5,015 bases of DNA. Source: CAZOMR01 sp964580655. Its GTDB lineage: Bacteria > RBG-13-61-14 > CAZOMR01. Below, one piece after another: positions 1 to 5,015 of this stretch. The notes under the pieces were generated by a model. It was not told the DNA's origin and did no database searches. It saw only the letters and a list, made by a program, of their open reading frames with translations. The DNA lies in contig CAZOMR010000238.1 in the NCBI GenBank assembly GCA_964580655.1, forward strand, positions 1 to 5,015, given 5' to 3'. The first letter of the stretch is position 1, and every line of letters begins with the position of its first letter. The position numbers were made by a program, and so were the translations under genes.

Positions 1-87
1 CAGAGCTATCCATGTCCCTGCCTGACCAACAGGTAGCGATAGCCTGGCATGTGCGGAAAAATAAAAGCTGTTTCTATAAGGCCGGAA

Positions 88-462
88 CTAGTATGGCTGG
101 TTGATGAATTTCTCTATCTCTGCCCTGTCCTCTGGTTTAAGGCCATGAAAGCAGATGCCCATTCCGGAAGGATATGCCGATTCCTGCAAGGTGGCCGCGA
201 TCCTGACCACCTCTGCGGATGTCCGGATGGTATGGTCGCCTTTCGGGAGTGTGAATTCCAGATCGAGCATGGTGCCGACGGAAAGGGGTTCATCCGCCCT
301 GAGGAACATCCCACCTGCGCTGATGTCGCTTGAGATGTAATAGGTAAAAAAGCCGCTCTTCTGATTGGTCACCTTGAGACTCAGTGGCTTGCGCAGATGA
401 TGCCGGCGGTTTCTGGCCTTGCCAAAGACGAGTTTGCGTATGTAGTATTTCAGAGGCTTCAT
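88..462 (-). CDS. Single-domain PilZ protein (probable c-di-GMP receptor)
   Basis: This 124-residue protein is a stand-alone PilZ domain, a family whose members bind cyclic di-GMP and pass the signal to partner proteins. The two ligand-binding motifs are both present: RHHLR at residues 20-24 (RxxxR) and DISAGG at 46-51 (D/NxSxxG). They are followed by the beta-barrel pattern and a GMGICF segment near residues 100-105, where PilZ domains carry a conserved G-G-F strand. There is no signal peptide or membrane segment, so it should be cytoplasmic; the first 19 residues are basic. The ATG at 462 is the first possible start after an in-frame stop at 475-477. It lies 5 nt after the stop of the glycosyltransferase gene, so the two are almost certainly co-transcribed and perhaps translationally coupled. 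Inference: it may control that enzyme or a shared surface-polymer pathway. Family assignment is secure; the partner is not. Confidence 0.9.
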   Translation of the reverse strand: MKPLKYYIRKLVFGKARNRRHHLRKPLSLKVTNQKSGFFTYYISSDISAGGMFLRADEPLSVGTMLDLEFTLPKGDHTIRTSAEVVRIAATLQESAYPSGMGICFHGLKPEDRAEIEKFINQPY

Positions 463-467
463 GGTTC

Positions 468-2168
468 TTAAGTTTTATCTCCTCTAAATACGAAAGACGG
501 AAACGAACTGATCTGAATAAGCATCAACTCAGGGGCTTCGGCCTGGAGCAAGGGCTTCAGGTGCCTTCGATTCTGCCTGACAAACTCATTGAGGAAAGGA
601 TTAGGTATAAAAGTAATAATATATCCTGCTTTTTCCCTGCTTATGTGCTCCCACTGTAAAAAAGAGTCTGTGGTAAAAAGGAATCTTGTGGCCTTCCGTC
701 CGGAGAAGAAAGCCGTGATTGCGGGTTTCCTGGTTAAAATAACAGCATCCTCTGGCAGAATTTCATCGGCAATCTTATTAAGGAGCAGATAGGAAGTCAA
801 ATAAGAAAGGACTTCCTCGGAATAACCGGGCAGTTCATATCTTGTCCAATCCACGATCGGCTCTTTGAATGTTCCATAGCCTTTGATCTCATAAGCCCGA
901 TCAGGCCTTAGAAGCGGGGTCTGGATGCGAGTCTCTACCCTTCCGAGTGCCGCGGCCTGATAAAGGAAAATAACGGCCCAGATCGAAGCCACCACAATGA
1001 GAGCTATCCGGGGGCTGGTAATCCTTGAAAAGACCAGCATGGAAAGATGATAAGTCCCTATGAAAAAATAGACCAGTGCAAGCGGCAAAAGCGGAAGACA
1101 AAATCGGTCCTCATCAAAAGGCCAGGCGCAGATCACGATCAGATAGAGTGCGAAGAACAGCGCTTCAGCCATCTGTTTTTTGCGAAATTGAATGGCAAGA
1201 CCGTAAAGCATGAATAAAAAGAAGATGAAGCCTGTCACCTGTATCCACTTCGCCTTGACCGGGGCCATCCAGGGCATCCAGTCAAAAAACATGCCGATGC
1301 GCGGAATCCACTCAAGAGCCTGTCCGAGAGACCTTGAGATTAACCCGAAGAAGGAGATGTATCCAAGGGATGGTTGAGACGGGTCTTGAAGGATAAGTTC
1401 GGAGAGATAGACTGAAGCGCTTCCTCCGACAATGTGGTTTCGCGCACTCCATGCAGAAAATGCCGCGCCGAAGCAAATAAGGTATATCGCGGGCCATGGC
1501 AGGCGGAGCCAGCGCGCTTTTCTAAAGCGAGGATCAAGGATCATTTCAAGAAAGACAGCCGCGATAAGGCAGAATCCGATAGTCCGGGTAAAGACGGCGA
1601 GCAGGCTTATGATCGTGAGTGCGGTGAATTCACGCATTGAAACGGCTTGTGATCTACTGCGAAGCCTTGCGAGCAAAAAGAATGCAAGATATAAAAAAAA
1701 CATGAAGGGAACCTCGCTCAGGATATGAAGGATAAATGAGAAAAAGCGAGGAATGGTGGCTGTGAGGATAAGCAATGCCAGAGAAACGGTGATCCCGAAT
1801 TTACCGACGCGCATCCATGCATAGATGAAAAATGGAATAAGGACTGCCATTATCCCGATAAAAAGGTGCATGGCAAGTAACTCGTGTTCTTCAAGGAAAG
1901 TCAGTGGCGCGAGCATGGCAGAAAAGAGGAAAGGGTATTTTGTATGAGGCGGCTCGCCAGGTAGATATGTATCCCGATACCCCTGGCCGCTGGCCAGTGC
2001 CCTGGCAAGCATGATGTAGCGTGCGTTATCTCCGCCCAGGTTTCCACCTAGCTGATCCGAAGCCGTGGACAGATACAGGCTGGCAATGCACAGGAAAATC
2101 AGGAGCAGGATGATGCCGCGGTGGCCTTCGAGGAATGATTCCAGGCGCTCTGGAAAAAATTTCTTCAT
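468..2168 (-). CDS. Polytopic GT-C-type glycosyltransferase (PMT/ArnT-like, GT39/GT83 superfamily)
   Basis: This is a 566-residue integral membrane protein. GT-C enzymes of this type transfer a sugar from a polyprenyl-phosphate donor to protein, lipid A or glycan on the outer face of the inner membrane. Hydrophobic segments lie near residues 18-36, 99-117, 124-140, 146-167, 181-210, 225-243, 311-327, 334-350, 355-380 and 386-407. After the first is an extracytoplasmic loop with GGDNARY (45-51), where this superfamily carries its catalytic acidic residue, so D47 is the candidate. A D/E-RF-PLLPL motif at 352-363 matches the R-Y/F-x-P-L pattern of PMT_2-type enzymes. Residues 411-566 form a soluble, probably periplasmic, domain. 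The ATG at 2168 is the first start after an in-frame stop. No convincing Shine-Dalgarno precedes it, only AT-rich sequence. Acceptor and donor cannot be read from sequence. It is first in a unit with the PilZ gene. Confidence 0.8.
   Translation of the reverse strand: MKKFFPERLESFLEGHRGIILLLIFLCIASLYLSTASDQLGGNLGGDNARYIMLARALASGQGYRDTYLPGEPPHTKYPFLFSAMLAPLTFLEEHELLAMHLFIGIMAVLIPFFIYAWMRVGKFGITVSLALLILTATIPRFFSFILHILSEVPFMFFLYLAFFLLARLRSRSQAVSMREFTALTIISLLAVFTRTIGFCLIAAVFLEMILDPRFRKARWLRLPWPAIYLICFGAAFSAWSARNHIVGGSASVYLSELILQDPSQPSLGYISFFGLISRSLGQALEWIPRIGMFFDWMPWMAPVKAKWIQVTGFIFFLFMLYGLAIQFRKKQMAEALFFALYLIVICAWPFDEDRFCLPLLPLALVYFFIGTYHLSMLVFSRITSPRIALIVVASIWAVIFLYQAAALGRVETRIQTPLLRPDRAYEIKGYGTFKEPIVDWTRYELPGYSEEVLSYLTSYLLLNKIADEILPEDAVILTRKPAITAFFSGRKATRFLFTTDSFLQWEHISREKAGYIITFIPNPFLNEFVRQNRRHLKPLLQAEAPELMLIQISSFPSFVFRGDKT
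479..484 (-). promoter_or_regulatory. Distant Shine-Dalgarno for the PilZ gene, inside the preceding gene
   Basis: GAGGAG on the minus strand lies within the last codons of the glycosyltransferase gene, 16 nt before the PilZ ATG. That is longer than the usual 5-10 nt. No better site lies closer, so initiation probably relies on ribosomes finishing the upstream gene (translational coupling). This is inferred from spacing only. Confidence 0.4.
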
Positions 2169-2259
2169 CGTTTTTATCTTTTTATCATATTTTTATTGCA
2201 TTTTTCCAAAAAAAGTGATAATATACTCAAAATTTAAGTTCTCAAAAATGGAGGTTGTG
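2169..2259. promoter_or_regulatory. AT-rich divergent promoter region between glycosyltransferase and trxA
   Basis: This 91-bp gap is the only room for promoters of both divergent genes and is strongly AT-rich. Rightward candidates are TTGCAT (2196-2201) with TAATAT (2219-2224) at 17-bp spacing, or the better -10 TATACT (2222-2227) with a poor -35. A leftward candidate -10 is TATGAT (2184-2189 on the minus strand), which would give a leader of only about 10 nt. A 6-bp inverted repeat TTATCA/TGATAA (2182-2187 and 2216-2221) spans the middle. None of these is decisive. Confidence 0.4.
2250..2255 (+). promoter_or_regulatory. Shine-Dalgarno deciding the trxA start
   Basis: GGAGGT precedes the ATG at 2260, with 5 nt between the GGAGG core and the start. 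This selects ATG 2260 over the in-frame ATG at 2248, which overlaps the site itself, and over the ATG at 2065, which lies antisense within the glycosyltransferase gene. Confidence 0.8.
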
Positions 2260-2589
2260 ATGGCAGGGAATATTGTGGATGTAACTGATGAGAATTTTGA
2301 GCAGGAGGTACTCAAGGCGGAACTCCCGACCCTAGTGGACTTCTGGGCTCCCTGGTGCGGGCCCTGCCATATGGTAAGCCCGATCCTGGAAGAGATTGCT
2401 GAAGATTATGCGGGCCAGTTCAAGCTGGCGAAGCTTAATGTGGATAATGCTCCCGATACAGCGGCCAGATACGGCATTCGAGCCATCCCCAGCATGTTGC
2501 TCTTCAAGGATGGCGAGATCGCGGCCCAGACCATAGGCGCTCAGCCAAAACAGGAACTGCTGAAAGTCCTTGCACCGCATCTGGGCTAG
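2260..2589 (+). CDS. trxA: Thioredoxin
   Basis: This is a 109-residue cytoplasmic thioredoxin, the usual length for the family. It reduces protein disulfides using electrons from thioredoxin reductase. The active site WCGPC is at residues 32-36 (C33 and C36). The buried aspartate before it is D27 (VDFWA), and the cis-proline is P77 in RAIPS. The final helix ends in APHLG. Residue 37 is histidine where many thioredoxins have lysine or arginine, a conservative oddity. There is no signal peptide. The start at 2260 is set by GGAGGT at 2250 and gives the canonical N-terminus. It is transcribed alone, divergent from the glycosyltransferase gene, and its stop codon is interleaved with that of the convergent aminopeptidase gene. 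No reductase gene is in view. Identity is very secure. Confidence 0.97.
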   Translation: MAGNIVDVTDENFEQEVLKAELPTLVDFWAPWCGPCHMVSPILEEIAEDYAGQFKLAKLNVDNAPDTAARYGIRAIPSMLLFKDGEIAAQTIGAQPKQELLKVLAPHLG

Positions 2590-2599
2590 TCATCCAGAT
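2579..2599. repeat. Small inverted repeat centred on the shared stop codons
   Basis: ATCTGG (2579-2584) and CCAGAT (2594-2599) pair perfectly over a 9-nt loop that contains the stop codons of trxA and the convergent aminopeptidase gene. The stem is only 6 bp and neither side is followed by a T-run. It is therefore at best a weak bidirectional terminator or RNA-stabilising hairpin. Confidence 0.35.
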
Positions 2600-3668
2600 C
2601 CCTCGGATTTGCCTGAAGCCACTCGCGGCAGTAAGCCTCCGGGTCCCCTCCGCGCAGTTCCACATCCTTGAGAAATTCTACCATGCGCGCAAGGTCTGAT
2701 CCCAGGTTCTCAAAAATCTCCTGATACATACTGAGGTCCTTGTAATATACCTTCCTTGAGGTCACCACCGCGTTGTTCATCTCAAGTTCTAAAAACCCGC
2801 GGTATCTACCCGAGGACATTTCTGGAAGAACCTCTTTTTTGAATTTCTTCTTGCTTCTTGCGAAAACCTCTGTCTTTGCCTTTAACTTCTCTTGATCCGA
2901 AAGGTCATCCCGGTCATAAAGCGCATTAAGCTCTCCGTAGAGGTCATTGAGGTATACGGAGAATATCCGGTCATCCTCGTTAGAGGCCAGGATATATCTA
3001 ACTTCCGAATCCTTGCCCAGGCGATCCCTGCAATACTCAAGTGCTCCCTGGTTGCCTATGAAAAGCGCTATGTTCTCGTTAAACTCCACATTCCCCTTGA
3101 CCCAGACAGTTGCATGAGTCAGCTCGTGGATGATCAGGTTTGCCAGGTCTGCATCCCGCCATCTCAAGAGCGGCGAGTAAATCGGGTCCGCCACAATCCC
3201 CAACATGCTGTATGCCCCGGCTCTACGCAGGTAAACATCACACCCGGCATCCTCAAGCTCTGCCTTCTTCCTGAGTCCATTATCCTTCTTGAAAAAACCC
3301 AGATACGGAACCTCCCCCACCACAGGGAACCGCCAGGTAAGGGGCTTGAGACTCAAGCGCGGACACGCGGTCAGATTGTAAACCACGGCATCACGATCAA
3401 TCTCCGTGTAAATAGTGTAGCTTGAATTGCGCACCAGTCCGATCTCATCCTCGGCATACCTCTTGACATCAAGCACCAGCTCCAGTTTGCGCCGCACCTC
3501 TGGGTCCAGACCCTTATCCTTCTTCAGCATCCTCTCTATCGGAACACGGTTCAATAAAAGCGAAATCTGGCCCGGAGCCTGCTCCAGAAGATAAAAAAGC
3601 TCCTCCTCACTACATCCCGCGCTTAATAATAAAACCGCAATGAAGAAAAATATGAATCCTCTTCGCAT
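2586..3668 (-). CDS. Predicted zinc-dependent aminopeptidase lipoprotein (COG4324/PF10023-like)
   Basis: This 360-residue protein has a lipoprotein signal peptide: MRRG, a hydrophobic run at 5-15, then LSAGC with the lipidated cysteine at 19. Residue +2 is serine, not aspartate, so the outer membrane is the likelier destination. The metalloprotease core is HELTH at 181-185 (H181, E182, H185). A second acidic residue, E198, sits in the FNENIA segment and fits a third zinc ligand, giving a gluzincin-like HExxH...NE arrangement. This pattern, followed by ALFIG, matches what I recall of the predicted aminopeptidase family COG4324. The substrate is unknown and the aminopeptidase label is itself a family prediction. 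The region 255-285 is lysine-rich and probably helical. The ATG at 3668 is supported by AAAGGA 8 nt upstream and by the signal peptide starting there. It overlaps trxA by 4 bp tail to tail. A strong hairpin lies 17 nt upstream of the start. Confidence 0.85.
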   Translation of the reverse strand: MRRGFIFFFIAVLLLSAGCSEEELFYLLEQAPGQISLLLNRVPIERMLKKDKGLDPEVRRKLELVLDVKRYAEDEIGLVRNSSYTIYTEIDRDAVVYNLTACPRLSLKPLTWRFPVVGEVPYLGFFKKDNGLRKKAELEDAGCDVYLRRAGAYSMLGIVADPIYSPLLRWRDADLANLIIHELTHATVWVKGNVEFNENIALFIGNQGALEYCRDRLGKDSEVRYILASNEDDRIFSVYLNDLYGELNALYDRDDLSDQEKLKAKTEVFARSKKKFKKEVLPEMSSGRYRGFLELEMNNAVVTSRKVYYKDLSMYQEIFENLGSDLARMVEFLKDVELRGGDPEAYCREWLQANPRDLDD

Positions 3669-3676
3669 GCCCGCTA

Positions 3677-3682
3677 TCCTTT
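3677..3682 (-). promoter_or_regulatory. Shine-Dalgarno for the aminopeptidase lipoprotein
   Basis: AAAGGA on the minus strand lies 8 nt before the ATG at 3668, and 3 nt after the base of the hairpin at 3686-3722. A structured leader could therefore affect access to it. Confidence 0.6.
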
Positions 3683-3685
3683 ATT

Positions 3686-3722
3686 AAAGACATGGGGCAG
3701 CCTTTGGCCGCCCCATGTCTTT
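3686..3722. terminator. Long perfect hairpin, possible bidirectional terminator or leader structure
   Basis: AAAGACATGGGGC (3686-3698) and GCCCCATGTCTTT (3710-3722) form a perfect 13-bp stem. Inside it, after one A/C mismatch, GCC/GGC pair around a TTT loop. The stem carries an A-run on one side and a T-run on the other, so it looks terminator-like in both directions, although the T-tracts are only 3 nt and lie within the stem. On the minus strand it follows the SDR gene and ends 17 nt before the aminopeptidase ATG. It could end SDR transcription, or form part of the aminopeptidase leader. Confidence 0.55.
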
Positions 3723-3734
3723 GATCTATAGATG

Positions 3735-3756
3735 GTTTCATAACTTGTCATGAAAC
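3735..3756. repeat. Local inverted repeat competing with the outer terminal repeat
   Basis: GTTTCAT (3735-3741) pairs with ATGAAAC at 3750-3756 over an 8-nt loop, and equally with the distal ATGAAAC at 3846-3852. An adjacent odd palindrome, AACAT-T-ATGTT (3754-3764), overlaps the local partner. The left end can thus fold in alternative ways. Confidence 0.45.
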
Positions 3757-3780
3757 ATTATGTTAAATTCTGGCTTCCGG

Positions 3781-3835
3781 GTAGGGGCGCAATTTATTGC
3801 GCCCTCCTTCTGGGCGTGATGAATCACGCCCCTAC
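3781..3835. repeat. Two-armed cruciform repeat (GTAGGGGCG...CGCCCCTAC type)
   Basis: The first arm is GGGCGCAAT-TT-ATTGCGCCC (3785-3804) and the second is GGGCGTGAT-GA-ATCACGCCC (3812-3831). Both are perfect 9-bp stems with 2-nt centres, joined by 7 nt. GTAG (3781-3784) and CTAC (3832-3835) close the whole as a clamp. The arms differ from each other, yet each is fully self-complementary, which suggests structure is maintained. I recall similar GTAGGGGC-ended dispersed repeats in deltaproteobacterial and other environmental genomes, but cannot check copy number here. Confidence 0.75.
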
Positions 3836-3870
3836 TATCTGGGTTATGAAACCATCTCTAACAGAAAAGC

Positions 3871-4797
3871 TCAGATTTTCTTATCTTCAGGAACCGGGGT
3901 GCCGGGGAGATAGCCCCAATTGATCTCCGCAATCTTCCCTTTCATCTCATCCGCGAGCTTTGCGATCTCTTCCGGCTTCCACATACCCTCGGTTTTCCAT
4001 TCAGACACCGGCCTCGGGAGTCTATAAAGCTGGATGAAACCTGCGACCACGCCGAAGACCTGCCCGTTAATCCCTGCCGCGGCATCAGAGCAGAGAAAGA
4101 TCGCCATAGGCGCAATATGCGCAGGCGTGGCGTCGGCCTTCTTGAGCATCTCCGCGGCCATGCCCAGGTCCTCGGTCAGCCGGGTCAGGGCCATGGGCGC
4201 AATAGTGTTGATGCGAACATTATACTTGGTATACTCCAGCGCAAGCACAGTGCTCATGCCAACTATGCCCATCTTGGCCGCACCGTAATTGACCTGGCCC
4301 GCATTGCCGATCAGGCCTGATGTACTTGAGGTGTTTACAACTGCCCCGCCGTTAGGGAGCTTGCCCTCCTTGCCGGCCTTGCGGAAATACTGGCACGCGG
4401 CACGCGCACACATAAAATGACCGCGCATGTGCACCTTGATAACAAGGTCCCATTCTTCATCGCTCATGTTGAAGCTCATCTTGTCACGCAATATCCCGGC
4501 ATTATTGATCAGCGCATCAAACTGTCCCCACTTGTCAATGCCGGCCTGGATAAGTGTACCCGCGCCTTCCGCACTGGAGATATCCTCGTAATGGCCGATC
4601 GCATCTCCGCCTGCCGCTTTTATCTCTTCTACCACCTTGTCTGCTACCTTGGCATCCTTGCCTGACCCGTCACGGGCTCCACCCAGGTCATTGACTACAA
4701 CCCTGGCGCCTTCCCTGGCCGCTAAAAGCGCATGCTCACGGCCTATCCCAGCGCCTGCTCCCGTTACAGCTACTACCTTACCGTCAAGTAGTCCCAT
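3871..4797 (-). CDS. SDR-family dehydrogenase, MFE-2-like (3R)-hydroxyacyl-CoA dehydrogenase type
   Basis: This 308-residue short-chain dehydrogenase has a Rossmann fold. It shows TGAGAGIG at 12-19 for cofactor binding, D37 at the end of strand 2 (VVVND, favouring NAD over NADP), NNAG at 98-101, catalytic S158, and Y171-x3-K175. The segments NDLGGARDGSG (36-46) and IKVHMRGHF (120-128) resemble the dehydrogenase unit of peroxisomal multifunctional enzyme type 2. There, histidine (H123 here) replaces the usual SDR asparagine. It would oxidise (3R)-3-hydroxyacyl-CoA or a related hydroxy compound in the cytoplasm. A C-terminal extension of about 50 residues follows the core. No hydratase or SCP2 domain is attached, so it is a single-domain version. 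The start is set by AAAAGGAGG 8 nt upstream. It has its own strong promoter and is divergent from a gene beyond the window edge. Family is certain; substrate is not. Confidence 0.9.
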   Translation of the reverse strand: MGLLDGKVVAVTGAGAGIGREHALLAAREGARVVVNDLGGARDGSGKDAKVADKVVEEIKAAGGDAIGHYEDISSAEGAGTLIQAGIDKWGQFDALINNAGILRDKMSFNMSDEEWDLVIKVHMRGHFMCARAACQYFRKAGKEGKLPNGGAVVNTSSTSGLIGNAGQVNYGAAKMGIVGMSTVLALEYTKYNVRINTIAPMALTRLTEDLGMAAEMLKKADATPAHIAPMAIFLCSDAAAGINGQVFGVVAGFIQLYRLPRPVSEWKTEGMWKPEEIAKLADEMKGKIAEINWGYLPGTPVPEDKKI

Positions 4798-4805
4798 TGA
4801 TAAAA

Positions 4806-4814
4806 CCTCCTTTT
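4806..4814 (-). promoter_or_regulatory. Strong Shine-Dalgarno for the SDR gene
   Basis: AAAAGGAGG on the minus strand ends 8 nt before the ATG at 4797. It fixes this start and gives a protein whose glycine motif begins at residue 12, normal for the family. Confidence 0.85.
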
Positions 4815-4868
4815 CTTTTTTTCTGAAAATTAAAACCTCTAATAAACCTGGAACCCTGCCGATGTCTT

Positions 4869-4896
4869 AATCTACCAGAATAATCGCCTTTGTCAA
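4869..4896 (-). promoter_or_regulatory. Sigma70-type promoter for the SDR gene
   Basis: On the minus strand a perfect -35 TTGACA (4891-4896) is followed after 16 bp by TAGATT (4869-4874), preceded by TGG, which resembles an extended -10. Transcription would begin near 4862 and give a leader of about 65 nt before the SDR start. No riboswitch or clear leader structure is visible in it. Confidence 0.7.
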
Positions 4897-4918
4897 GATA
4901 TTTTTTTACATTTTTTAC

Positions 4919-4945
4919 TTGACAACTTTGCCAGGGGGCTATACT
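4919..4945 (+). promoter_or_regulatory. Divergent sigma70-type promoter reading out of the window
   Basis: TTGACA (4919-4924) is followed by TATACT (4940-4945) with a short 15-bp spacer, and TACTAT lies just beyond (4947-4952). Both hexamers are near consensus although the spacing is tight. Transcription to the right would give a leader of about 65 nt before the ribosome-binding site at the window end. Confidence 0.5.
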
Positions 4946-5009
4946 TACTATAACATAAACATAAGCCATATTTGTTCTGAACTCGTAGATAAAACCCCTT
5001 TTAGTAGCC

Positions 5010-5015
5010 AGGAGG
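5010..5015 (+). promoter_or_regulatory. Shine-Dalgarno of a gene starting beyond the window
   Basis: The last six bases are AGGAGG, downstream of a rightward promoter candidate and with no coding frame between. A start codon is expected within about 12 nt past the edge. The gene itself cannot be seen. Confidence 0.55.

Larger units (their letters stand above)
3727..3860. mobile_element. MITE-like element with 15-bp terminal inverted repeats and TA junctions
   Basis: AGATGGTTTCATAAC (3730-3744) and its exact reverse complement (3843-3857) bound a non-coding segment. One mismatched base further out on each side, TA occurs at both ends (3727-3728 and 3859-3860). That fits a 130-bp insert flanked by a TA target duplication, as left by Tc1/mariner- or IS630-type transposases. 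There is no open reading frame inside, so any element would be non-autonomous. The interior holds a separate two-armed cruciform. It sits 10 nt past the SDR stop codon. The symmetry is directly visible; mobility is inference, and a large folded RNA terminator structure is an alternative. Confidence 0.5.

Noticed and set aside
1..87. Possible start of another minus-strand gene (ATG at 11-13), short open frames and a CCTG/CAGG hairpin (21-33)
   Set aside because: Only four codons follow ATG 11-13 before the edge, the GGGA upstream is too close for a normal ribosome-binding site, and the hairpin stem is 4 bp without a T-run. Nothing here is supportable.
1432..1728. Plus-strand open frames of 68 and 98 codons inside the glycosyltransferase gene
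   Set aside because: They are antisense to a clear membrane-protein frame, overlap each other and show no family resemblance.
2065..2259. N-terminal extension of thioredoxin from ATG 2065, or a start at ATG 2248
   Set aside because: The extension runs antisense through the glycosyltransferase start and the promoter gap. ATG 2248 overlaps the Shine-Dalgarno, and the start at 2260 gives the canonical thioredoxin length.
2892..3425. 177-codon open frame on the plus strand opposite the aminopeptidase gene
   Set aside because: It has no recognisable domain and no convincing ribosome-binding site, and it lies wholly antisense to a gene with a signal peptide and an HExxH motif. It is a shadow frame.
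2260..3668. Thioredoxin and aminopeptidase as a functional pair or new system
   Set aside because: They are convergent and on opposite strands, and there is no shared motif or fusion to suggest a joint pathway. Only the stop-codon overlap is notable.
3686..3860. CRISPR array or tandem repeats
   Set aside because: The repeats here are inverted and unequal in length with no regular spacers, so this is hairpin/MITE-like structure, not an array.
4784..4969. 61-codon minus-strand frame ahead of the SDR gene
   Set aside because: It spans the SDR promoter and Shine-Dalgarno and overlaps the SDR start in another frame. Its composition looks like translated promoter DNA.

Overview
The window reads like ordinary chromosomal DNA from a Gram-negative bacterium. 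A lipoprotein signal peptide, a c-di-GMP receptor domain and a polytopic envelope glycosyltransferase point that way. AT-rich intergenic gaps, an MFE-2-like short-chain dehydrogenase and a GTAGGGGCG/CGCCCCTAC repeat of a kind I associate with deltaproteobacterial (Desulfobacterota) and similar environmental genomes make such a lineage my best guess. That placement is inference from recall, not a database result.

Layout, left to right. Positions 1-87 hold no gene I can support. Positions 88-2168 (minus strand) form a tight two-gene unit. A 566-residue multi-pass membrane protein of the GT-C/PMT-ArnT-like glycosyltransferase type is followed, 5 nt downstream, by a 124-residue single-domain PilZ protein. 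A 91-bp AT-rich gap separates this unit from a divergent thioredoxin gene (trxA, 2260-2589, plus strand). Thioredoxin converges on a minus-strand gene for a 360-residue lipoprotein of the predicted zinc aminopeptidase family (COG4324/PF10023 type, 2586-3668). The two genes overlap by 4 bp, and the palindrome CTAG supplies the stop codon of both.

Upstream of the aminopeptidase gene lies a 202-bp non-coding stretch (3669-3870) packed with secondary structure. It holds a 13-bp-stem hairpin at 3686-3722 and a 130-bp MITE-like element at 3727-3860. The element has 15-bp perfect terminal inverted repeats, TA at both junctions, and a two-armed cruciform inside. To its right is an SDR-family dehydrogenase (3871-4797, minus strand) resembling the (3R)-hydroxyacyl-CoA dehydrogenase unit of peroxisomal multifunctional enzyme type 2. 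It has a good Shine-Dalgarno and a strong sigma70-type promoter. A second promoter, back to back with the first, points right. The window ends exactly on a Shine-Dalgarno (AGGAGG), so a divergent gene probably starts just past 5015.

Functional reading. The only clear partnership is the glycosyltransferase/PilZ pair, which suggests glycosylation of an envelope component tuned by c-di-GMP. Thioredoxin, the aminopeptidase and the SDR look like independent housekeeping or accessory genes. I found no new multi-gene system. The most unusual content is the structured 3669-3870 intergenic stretch, the shared stop codons at 2586-2589 and the mirrored promoter pair at 4869-4945.
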